Source: Actinomycetota bacterium (GTDB taxonomy: Bacteria; Actinomycetota; Actinomycetes; S36-B12; UBA10799). Taken from it: 16,143 nt of DNA. A model generated the notes under the pieces. That model saw only the letters and a list, made by a program, of their open reading frames with translations. It searched no databases and was not told where the DNA came from. Positions within the stretch are counted from its first letter, which is position 1. Every line of letters starts with the position of its first letter. This document shows positions 9,459 through 15,520 of this stretch, in pieces. The DNA lies in assembly GCA_030837395.1 (NCBI GenBank), contig JAUPKO010000388.1, positions 1-16,143 on the forward strand, given 5' to 3'. Both the position numbers and the translations under genes were made by a program.

Positions 9459-9758
9459 TTAGAACGTGATCCAGCGAGCCCGGTAGGCCGCGACTTGGTC
9501 GCTGCTGGGCCAGGCGTCGCTGGGCGGAAGGTCCGCGCCCGCTTCGTTCATGCGACGCAGATGATCGCAGCGGGCGCGCATGACCGCCAGCGTGTAGAGG
9601 TGGCACAACCGTTCAGCGAGGAGCTCCGCGGTCCACTCGGCGTTGACCTCCGGTTCGATCTGCACCCGCTGGACGAGACCGTCACCATCGACCTCGACCA
9701 TCACCGCACCATCTCGGGCGGCCTCCACATATGTGGGTGCCTCGGTCGTCGTCTCCAT
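9459..9758 (-). CDS. EspL-like protein of the YbaB/EbfC fold
   Basis: A 99-residue protein from ATG at 9756-9758, with AGGG 7 nt upstream; a TTG two codons earlier is less likely. Its start lies 9 nt after the stop of the DUF4226 gene, so the two are in one operon. The core strand AVMVEVDGDGLVQRVQIEP followed by a long amphipathic helix (WTAELLAERLCHLYTLAVMRARCDHLRRM) is typical of the YbaB fold. A C-terminal tail rich in Trp and Asp (DAWPSSDQVAAYRARWITF) is extra. EspL has this fold and sits beside espB and espK in ESX-1. No DNA-binding residues beyond the fold can be named from the sequence. Confidence 0.75.
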   Translation of the reverse strand: METTTEAPTYVEAARDGAVMVEVDGDGLVQRVQIEPEVNAEWTAELLAERLCHLYTLAVMRARCDHLRRMNEAGADLPPSDAWPSSDQVAAYRARWITF

Positions 9759-9767
9759 GGCCAAACC

Positions 9768-11660
9768 CTACGACGGTTGACCTGCGGCTGGCTGCGGGAT
9801 CGGTGGGGGTGGCACCGGAGCAGGAACCTGTGCGGGAGACGGCGGAACCGGCGCGTGCGCCGCGGCGGTCATCACCGGATCGGGTGGCTTAGTCCACCCC
9901 AGGAAGTCGCTGCTGCTGCCCATGGCACTCAGGGGCTGAAGCTGGCCGTCCATCCAGATTTTCCCGTTGCCCATCGCCATGACCGGGGGTTTGGTCCCGA
10001 ATCGGGCGATGTCACCGACCTCCAACTTCGACGGTCCTACCGGATGTGTCACCGGGGTGCCCGGGGGCGGGATATCGATGCCCTGCGCCTTATAGGCCTC
10101 GGTCACACTCTGACCGGCCAGCACCGCGCGAGCCGCACCGGCTGCCTTTTCGTTGGATGCGGTGACCGGTGTGCCGTCCGGCAGCGTCACCGACTTACCG
10201 GCATCGGCCGCCGCCGGGGCTCCACCGGGGGTGCTGGCCGGCGCTGCGGCCACGGGTGCACCTTGGCTCTGATCTCCGCTCGTCGTCGCCCTCGCCCCCC
10301 GCTCGGCAGTGCCGTGGTGACCCTCCTGATCACTGTCGCTGTCGGTGAACCCGGCTTCGGCGGCGGCGGGCTTAGTCGGCTGAGCAGAGTTTCCGGACTT
10401 GTCCCCCACCGACTCGGTCGCCTTGTCGGAGGTGTCCTTTCCGGCCGGATCGTTACCAGCGCCAGGGTCCGGTCTGTCGTCTTTGAATGCCGACCCCGGA
10501 TCCTTCGGGGCGGTGGGCGGCTGATCGGTGAATCCGCTTCCGGAACCGCCGAGTTGGCCAAGAGCGCCTAGTCCGCCGAGGCTGCCTAACGCAGGTGCGA
10601 GGGCGCCAAATGGAGCTGACCCCAGACCCGCCAGAGAACTTCCCAACGACCCGCCGAGTCCACCCAGGCCTCCCAGCGCCCCGAGGGCATCACCCATGCC
10701 GGCCCCCATCATCGGGTTCATACCCAGTCCGGCGAAAGGGTCCACAAGGCCCTGCCCTCCCTGACCGGTGTCCTGACCGCCACCTCCCCCGATGTCACCT
10801 TCTCCCCCCTCCACTTCCCCGCCGGCGACAGAAGGGTCGGCCGAGACCGCCGAGTCGTCGGTCTGGTCCTGCCCGGTGCTCTGCTTGACCTCCGAGGCAG
10901 CGGCCGGTGGAGTCAGCGAACCTCCAGTGGCCCGGTACTCCGACGCGATATCGGACAGGATCTGTTGCTTGGACTGGGCAGTGACCTTGGCGTCATCGAG
11001 AATCTGTTGCACTGAACTGAGCTTCTGATCCAAATACTTCTGATAGTTGCTCAGCGCCAAAGGATCATTGCTGGCAACAACCCCGGCCTGGTACGTCTTC
11101 ATCTCGTTCAAAATGCCGGTGATCCGGTCACGGGCCTGCTGATTCGACGACACCGCATCGTTGATTTCCTGCGTGAGCCGATCGTCGAGGCCTTGAGCCT
11201 GCCCGGTCTTGGTCTGGTAGTCGTCACCAGCCCTTCCCGCACCGTCCGACAACCCCCCCGAGTCCTGTGGAGGCATCGGCGGGGACGGTGGCTCTCCACT
11301 GATCGGCCACCCGACCGCCGGAGCCGACGGCGGTGTGCCGTTAGCGCCAGGCCCGATAAACGGGGTGCGCTGCTGCGGCGGGGAAAGCGGGCCGGCCGGT
11401 GCTCCATAAGGGGAGCCACCGGCGGTGCCCGGATACGGCGGCGCTTTCGGGTGGTCGCCCTGCGAACTCCCAGCATGAGGCCCTCCGGCCTTACCCGGCG
11501 AAGGCACACCACCACCCATGTAGACATCAGGTTGATCAGTGTCGTCCGCGGGCGGGACCGGGCTAGCCGGCAACGGGGCCAGTAACCCCCCTGCCGCAGC
11601 GATCAAGTCGCCATGCACATCACCGACACCGTGACGCACATCCGCGGCACCAATTCCCAC
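9768..11660 (-). CDS. DUF4226-domain protein with C-terminal GDI/GNGK domain
   Basis: A 630-residue protein. The GTG at 11658-11660 is chosen because GGGGAG lies 9 nt upstream; the TTG at 11669 directly abuts that sequence. Order of parts: a short N-terminal segment, a Pro/Gly-rich stretch to about residue 145, a helical domain at about 159-243 with LALSNYQKYLDQKLSSVQQI and SKQQILSDIASEY (matches the DUF4226 pattern I recall: QRYL, DKL, SK, LLAAL, Y), a long Gly/Leu/Asp-rich linker, and a C-terminal domain at about 488-589. The last has SVTLPDGTPVTA, PPPGTPVTHPV, VGDIARFG, MAMGNGKIWMDGQ and DFLGW. Its layout is reminiscent of NlpC/P60-like folds, but I see no catalytic Cys-His pair. A Pro/Ala-rich tail ends the protein. 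It is first in the operon with EspL-, EspC- and EspB-like genes and may be an ESX substrate. Confidence 0.75.
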   Translation of the reverse strand: MGIGAADVRHGVGDVHGDLIAAAGGLLAPLPASPVPPADDTDQPDVYMGGGVPSPGKAGGPHAGSSQGDHPKAPPYPGTAGGSPYGAPAGPLSPPQQRTPFIGPGANGTPPSAPAVGWPISGEPPSPPMPPQDSGGLSDGAGRAGDDYQTKTGQAQGLDDRLTQEINDAVSSNQQARDRITGILNEMKTYQAGVVASNDPLALSNYQKYLDQKLSSVQQILDDAKVTAQSKQQILSDIASEYRATGGSLTPPAAASEVKQSTGQDQTDDSAVSADPSVAGGEVEGGEGDIGGGGGQDTGQGGQGLVDPFAGLGMNPMMGAGMGDALGALGGLGGLGGSLGSSLAGLGSAPFGALAPALGSLGGLGALGQLGGSGSGFTDQPPTAPKDPGSAFKDDRPDPGAGNDPAGKDTSDKATESVGDKSGNSAQPTKPAAAEAGFTDSDSDQEGHHGTAERGARATTSGDQSQGAPVAAAPASTPGGAPAAADAGKSVTLPDGTPVTASNEKAAGAARAVLAGQSVTEAYKAQGIDIPPPGTPVTHPVGPSKLEVGDIARFGTKPPVMAMGNGKIWMDGQLQPLSAMGSSSDFLGWTKPPDPVMTAAAHAPVPPSPAQVPAPVPPPPIPQPAAGQPS

Positions 11661-11958
11661 AGCACCCAACTCCCCATCAATCAGCCGCTTCTTCGCAGAA
11701 GTGGGCCCTTGCTAGCCCGTCAGGTCCTCTCGGTCATGGCGTGCCCCGTTCTCAGATCACCACGCTTCCAGGGCAGCCGATTTATTGCAGCCAACGCAAT
11801 GTCGCCCGCAAGAGCTCGAAAGCTTTCCCCAGTTGTGAGGCGACGTTGGGTGTGGCCGCGCGAGTGGCCGGGGGAGATATCCCGCGCGCTAATGCGTGAG
11901 ATAGAGCAGGAGGGAGAACGTGGGCATGCTGACGTGGAGCGGTGATGTAGGCACACGT

Positions 11959-11972
11959 GTGCGGCATTGCAC
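11959..11972. repeat. Degenerate palindrome GTGCGGCATTGCAC
   Basis: Perfect GTGC/GCAC arms around GGCATT. It shares the arms but not the TA core of the four better copies at 12031, 12115, 12134 and 12151, and may be an outlying member of the array. Confidence 0.35.
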
Positions 11973-12030
11973 GACGCAACGCGACACAGCCTGCATACGG
12001 CAGTGCGGGAACGGGCGTGCGCGTCATTCC

Positions 12031-12044
12031 GTGCGATACCGCAC
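12031..12044. repeat. Palindromic repeat d, GTGCGATACCGCAC
   Basis: A 14-bp imperfect palindrome with GTGCG/CGCAC arms. It fits the shared consensus GTGSSRTAMCGCRY and lies 230 bp upstream of parA. Confidence 0.55.
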
Positions 12045-12114
12045 AGTGACATGCAGCCGCTATCGCGCGCAATAACCCGGTGTAGCACCCGCCTGCTAAC
12101 ACACAACACCCCGC

Positions 12115-12164
12115 GTGGCGTAACGCGCCAAATGTGCCATAACGCACCGCGTGGCGTACCGCAT
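12115..12164. repeat. Cluster of three palindromic repeats upstream of parA
   Basis: Three 14-bp copies of GTGSSRTAMCGCRY at 12115-12128, 12134-12147 and 12151-12164, with start-to-start spacing of 19 and 17 bp. They lie 97-146 bp upstream of the parA start codon. Regular short repeats near parA are typical of parS-like centromeres or RHH operators; the downstream RHH-like protein is the natural ligand. Confidence 0.55.
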
Positions 12165-12223
12165 GAGATAGTTGGCGCAATATGCGGCGTGATATATTCC
12201 GGGGGAGCCGCCGCGCTATCTCA
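12164..12223. promoter_or_regulatory. Possible parA promoter flanked by TGAGATAG inverted repeat
   Basis: TGAGATAG (12164-12171) and its inverse CTATCTCA (12216-12223) frame a stretch with a weak promoter: TAGTTG (12169-12174), 18 nt, TATATT (12193-12198). A third exact GTGAGATAG occurs at 11896-11904. Confidence 0.35.
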
Positions 12224-12260
12224 CCCGACAGCGCATCAGGCAGAACGGGAGACACTGCAC

Positions 12261-13091
12261 ATGACGGTCACCGAAACCCCCACCAAACACGGACTGGACC
12301 GCATTGGGGGCGACCCCACGATGCTGTCCGATCCGCCCGCCGCTCGCCAACTTGTCGAGCAGCTGATCGTGACTGTCGCGGCCTGGAAAGGCGGCGTTGG
12401 GAAAACTGAACTCGCCAAGGAACTGGCCTGGCTTCTCGACGCTGTTCTCATCGACTTCGACTGGGACCACGGAAACGCGACCCGCGCGTGGGGATACCGC
12501 CACGAAGCCCGCACCAACGCCCCCCTGATCGATGCTGTCCTCAACGGCCGAACCCCACGACCCCTGAGCGGGGGAGCTGCTCGACCAGACCTGGTTCCCT
12601 GCCACCCGGACTGGGTTCACAACCAACCCGAGTCCGAACAGCTCGCCGCGCAGATCCAGCGGTGGTCCGCAGAGTGGCGGCGCCCGATCGTCCTAGACAC
12701 TCATCCCGGTGGGGGAGAGGCCACCTATGCCGCCATCGGTGTCGCCAACGTCATCCTGGTACCGGTCCTGCTCGAAACCCGACCGCTGGAAGCTCTCGAA
12801 GGAATGGTCGAGGAGCTGCGCGGTTACCCGATCATGATCGTGCCGAACATGATCGCCGCCGCACCGGCCAACATGGTCAAGTGGCTCAGCCGCATTAGTG
12901 AGACCTACCAGGTGCCTGTCACCTCCACCGTCGGCGCCTACAGCTGGCTCGGTCAGCGCCAGCTGCGGATGGCCGTGTCGGCCCGCACACCCATCCCCGC
13001 GCGCAGCCGGACCTATGTCGACGAGGTGAAGACCATCGCCGCAGAAGCCATCGAGTTCGCACTGAGAAACCAAAAGGAGGAGTCCCGGTGA
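12261..13091 (+). CDS. parA: ParA-family partition ATPase
   Basis: A 276-residue protein from ATG at 12261, with GGGAG 9 nt upstream; the open frame continues upstream as Arg/His-rich non-coding sequence. It has the deviant Walker A KGGVGKT at 43-49, an IDFDWDHGNATRAW segment following it, and a Walker B-like IVLDTHPGG. The order LLETRPLEAL, then IMIVPNMIAA, matches the ParA/MinD P-loop fold. ParA proteins pull plasmid or chromosome copies apart by ATP-driven binding to the nucleoid, in concert with a centromere-binding protein. The next gene overlaps it by 4 nt (GTGA) and would supply that partner. A related ATPase role in positioning other cargo cannot be excluded. Confidence 0.85.
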   Translation: MTVTETPTKHGLDRIGGDPTMLSDPPAARQLVEQLIVTVAAWKGGVGKTELAKELAWLLDAVLIDFDWDHGNATRAWGYRHEARTNAPLIDAVLNGRTPRPLSGGAARPDLVPCHPDWVHNQPESEQLAAQIQRWSAEWRRPIVLDTHPGGGEATYAAIGVANVILVPVLLETRPLEALEGMVEELRGYPIMIVPNMIAAAPANMVKWLSRISETYQVPVTSTVGAYSWLGQRQLRMAVSARTPIPARSRTYVDEVKTIAAEAIEFALRNQKEESR

Positions 13092-13768
13092 GCAACAGCC
13101 TCGGCAACGGAATCGCCCAGCTCAACACCAAGCGGCAGCGCCGCGTCCGCACTCCACTCCCATCCAGTCACCCCGTGAGCTCGGCCCCTGACGACGACCA
13201 GCCGCCAGAAGCGGCGGAGGCGGCCCCCGAAGCGCCCCCAGTCCGGGCGGCCGTAGCCGAACCTCCAGCCGCGCCAGGGTCCCGCGCCACGGTCGCCAAC
13301 GCCGCCCCGACCGCCGCACCTCACGGCACATCAAAGGTCCACCGCCCTCAATTCGACGTCAACCTCACCGATCCGGCGGCGCACATGGTCTCACCCACCC
13401 AACTCAGCATTCCGGCCTCCATCGTCGCCCGGTTCGACAAAGCACGCTCGGCCGCGGGCAGCCACACCGCCTTGGTCCTCGATGCACTACGCGCCCAGGC
13501 CGACTCACTACCCACGCTCATCCTCGGCCGGCGGCCTAAGCCGTCAGAAAGCGACCTGTTCCCCTTCCGGGCCGCACCCTCGCCCGGGGCACCCGAAACA
13601 CCCCTGCCGCTACGGATCAGACCCACCAAGGGTGAACTTGACATCATGCAGAAACTTGTTGATTGGGCGAATTACTGCATCGCCCAGCAGCGCCCCGGGG
13701 CCAAGCCCACCAACAGATCCGAGATGGTGGCTGCGGCCCTCGACAAGCATCTACCGCCCACCAAGTAG
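13088..13768 (+). CDS. Partition partner protein with two ribbon-helix-helix-like segments
   Basis: A 226-residue protein from GTG at 13088, overlapping the parA stop as GTGA, with AAGGAGGAG just upstream. Residues 1-100 are disordered, rich in Pro, Ala and Arg, with an N-terminal KRQRRVR basic patch. Two strand-helix-helix segments follow: residues 103-136 (TQLSIPASIVARFDKA, then SHTALVLDALRAQ) and 172-222 (PLRIRPTKGELDIMQKLVDWAN, a short insert, then NRSEMVAAALDKHL). Each looks like an RHH half, so one chain could carry two DNA-binding halves. RHH proteins are the usual ParA partners in plasmids lacking a large ParB. The call rests on fold pattern by eye and on gene order; no ParB nuclease-like domain is present. 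Confidence 0.65.
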   Translation: MSNSLGNGIAQLNTKRQRRVRTPLPSSHPVSSAPDDDQPPEAAEAAPEAPPVRAAVAEPPAAPGSRATVANAAPTAAPHGTSKVHRPQFDVNLTDPAAHMVSPTQLSIPASIVARFDKARSAAGSHTALVLDALRAQADSLPTLILGRRPKPSESDLFPFRAAPSPGAPETPLPLRIRPTKGELDIMQKLVDWANYCIAQQRPGAKPTNRSEMVAAALDKHLPPTK

Positions 13769-13837
13769 TGCCGATGCGCACAACGGACAGCGGCACGGTA
13801 TCGAGTTCCGACGAGCAGTGAAGCGGGAGAGTTCGAC

Positions 13838-13921
13838 ATGATGTCTGCCCAGCCGAATGCCTCTGACGCTCAACAGCATTGCTCTCACAGCCTGCGACGC
13901 TGGAGGTCGGCGAATGGGTAG
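13838..13921 (+). CDS. Short upstream ORF overlapping the kinase start (possible leader peptide)
   Basis: A 27-residue open frame from a double ATG (13838 and 13841), with GGGAGAG about 8 nt upstream. It ends at TAG 13919-13921, overlapping the first codons of the kinase by 8 nt. The sequence begins MMSAQPNASDAQQ and ends RRWRSANG with no domain. Its own ribosome site and the overlap suggest translational coupling, but it may be chance. Confidence 0.35.
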   Translation: MMSAQPNASDAQQHCSHSLRRWRSANG

Positions 13922-15437
13922 CCAAGCCGACGATGTTCGGGACAGGCCGGCGCCCGCTGAAGTCGGGGGATACCGCCTTGACGGAATCGTCGGCACTGGG
14001 CGGATGGGAACGGTCTATCTCGCACACCACCCAGACCTACCCCGCGACGATGCCCTGAAAGTCCTCAACCGGGACCTTCTCGACGACCCAAGCTTCCACG
14101 ACCGCTTCACTCGTGAAGCGGACACCATCGCCGGCTTGACTCACCCCAACATCGTTGGGATCTATCGGCGCGGCAGCACCGATAGCGGCGTGCCATGGAT
14201 CGCGATGCAATACGTCCCGGGCACCGACGCCGACACCGCACTGCGAGACGGCACCATGACGCCGGCCCGGGCAGTTCGAGTCGTGTCCGAAATAGCCAAA
14301 GCGCTGGACTTCGCCCACCGCCGCGGCGTGGTTCACCGTGATGTCAAGCCCAGCAACTTCTTTCTGTCCACCGCCGACGCGCACGACGACGAGCACGTCC
14401 TGCTGGGAGACTTCGGCATCGCCCAGAGCGCAGGTGTCGACCAGCTACACCACCGCGGCCCCGTGCTGGCCACCGCCGCCTACGCCGCCCCGGAAGTCCT
14501 GCGCGGTTCACCTACAGACGGCCGATCCGATCTCTACTCCCTGGGGTGCAGCCTGTTCCGCCTACTCACCGGCAGCACCCCATATCCCGCCGCCGACACC
14601 GCCGAAACCATTCACCACCACTTACACAGTCCGCCACCGAACGTCACCGACCTGGCACCCCGGCTTCCCCCGGACTTCAACGTCGTCATCGCCAAAGCAA
14701 TGGCCAAAGATCCCGGGGCGCGCTACCAAACGGGCAAAGAACTTGCCGCAGCAGCATCCGCGGCGCTGTACCGCTCGCCCGAACGCCTTCCGAAGCCCAT
14801 CGACACAACCCAACCACGAGTTGAAGATGCGCCCCTGCCCGCTCCTGCCCGCCGCTATCGGCCCAGCCCGAAGCAACTTCGGATCGGCGGCGTCGCGCTC
14901 GCGGCGCTCGCGGCGCTCGCGGGCATCCTCTGGCTATCGACATCCCACACCGACGATCCGCCTTCGGCCGATCGCCCCGCGCCGACCACCACCGCCCCCG
15001 GTCAACGAGACCCCGCCGCACAAGCCGCAATCCAGCGCCTCTTGCCAGCCGGATACAGCCGCGACTCCTGCATCCCCGACGACCCCTCACTAGGGGCACT
15101 GGCAACCCTGAGGTGCGGCCCCAACAACGACCGCGGCGGACCCACCACCGCCCAGTACTTCCTCATGCCCGATACCACCACGCTAGGTCAGGCGCTAACC
15201 ACAGTCGTCGGTGAATCCACCACCATCCTGTGCCCCGGCAACGTCATGTCCCCAGGGGCATGGCACCACAACGTCAATCCAGAAGTGCCCGCCGGGACGC
15301 TGTTCTGCGGCACCCAATCCGGACGTCCAGTCATCGCCTGGACATCGGATGATCAACGCATGCTTCACATCGCCAGCGGCTCAGCCGGTGGCGCAACACT
15401 TGACGAGCTCTACACCTGGTGGTCATCCCATTCTTGA
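13914..15437 (+). CDS. Membrane Ser/Thr protein kinase with four-Cys external domain
   Basis: A 507-residue protein from ATG at 13914, with GGAGG 8 nt upstream; an in-frame ATG at 13857 is a longer alternative. Catalytic motifs are complete: Gly loop GTGRMGTVY (27-35), Lys49, Glu68, HRDVKPSN (141-148), DFG (166-168) and APE (192-194). This is the PknB-type bacterial kinase fold and should be active. A juxtamembrane stretch rich in Pro and Arg leads to one membrane segment (about 323-341). The external domain of about 165 residues has Cys386, 401, 440 and 465, probably two disulfides, and ends in a helix LDELYTWWSSHS. Such domains are sensors in mycobacterial kinases. It lies in the partition operon; phosphorylation of ParA, the RHH protein or ESX proteins is possible but unproven. 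Confidence 0.9.
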   Translation: MGSQADDVRDRPAPAEVGGYRLDGIVGTGRMGTVYLAHHPDLPRDDALKVLNRDLLDDPSFHDRFTREADTIAGLTHPNIVGIYRRGSTDSGVPWIAMQYVPGTDADTALRDGTMTPARAVRVVSEIAKALDFAHRRGVVHRDVKPSNFFLSTADAHDDEHVLLGDFGIAQSAGVDQLHHRGPVLATAAYAAPEVLRGSPTDGRSDLYSLGCSLFRLLTGSTPYPAADTAETIHHHLHSPPPNVTDLAPRLPPDFNVVIAKAMAKDPGARYQTGKELAAAASAALYRSPERLPKPIDTTQPRVEDAPLPAPARRYRPSPKQLRIGGVALAALAALAGILWLSTSHTDDPPSADRPAPTTTAPGQRDPAAQAAIQRLLPAGYSRDSCIPDDPSLGALATLRCGPNNDRGGPTTAQYFLMPDTTTLGQALTTVVGESTTILCPGNVMSPGAWHHNVNPEVPAGTLFCGTQSGRPVIAWTSDDQRMLHIASGSAGGATLDELYTWWSSHS

Positions 15438-15459
15438 GGCGGCTAAAAAGCCAACCCCA

Positions 15460-15469
15460 CTGGTAACTT
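15460..15469 (+). promoter_or_regulatory. GGTAACTT motif copy before the MPT63-like gene
   Basis: CTGGTAACTT shares GGTAACTT with the sites between the XRE and whiB genes. It lies 52 nt upstream of the TTG start of the MPT63-like gene, in the 83-bp gap after the kinase. Outside the XRE-whiB region I found no other exact copy in the window. Confidence 0.35.
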
Positions 15470-15520
15470 CAATCGCCGGGGGAGGGGACAGCTTCCCGAC
15501 ACGACGAGAAGGGAAAGCTC

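Larger units (their letters stand above)
11661..12260. other. 600-bp intergenic region between divergent operons
   Basis: No gene is supported here; open frames in it are Cys/His/Arg-rich shadows. The left part, 11661-11880, is the leader of the DUF4226 operon (11688-11701 forms a small CTTCT/AGAAG hairpin) and holds no clear promoter. The right part, about 11890-12225, is dense in short palindromes and GTGAGATAG repeats and leads into parA. Such a layout fits a centromere-like partition site plus operators. Confidence 0.6.

Noticed and set aside
9495..10571. Plus-strand open frame of 358 codons
   Set aside because: Antisense to the YbaB-like and DUF4226 genes; Arg/Gly/His-rich with no recognisable fold, while the minus strand gives clear domains.
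11959..12164. CRISPR array or plasmid iterons
   Set aside because: Repeats are 14 bp with uneven 17-84 bp spacing and no unique uniform spacers, so not CRISPR; no replication initiator gene is next to them, so a partition site is preferred over an origin.
11782..12255. Minus-strand Cys/His/Arg-rich open frame (157 codons)
   Set aside because: It reads through the palindromic repeats, which produce its repeated LSHAVRHA-type pattern; no ribosome site or family.
15441..15452. GGCT-AAAA-AGCC hairpin after the kinase gene as a terminator
   Set aside because: A 4-bp stem is too weak to call, and the next gene lies on the same strand close by.
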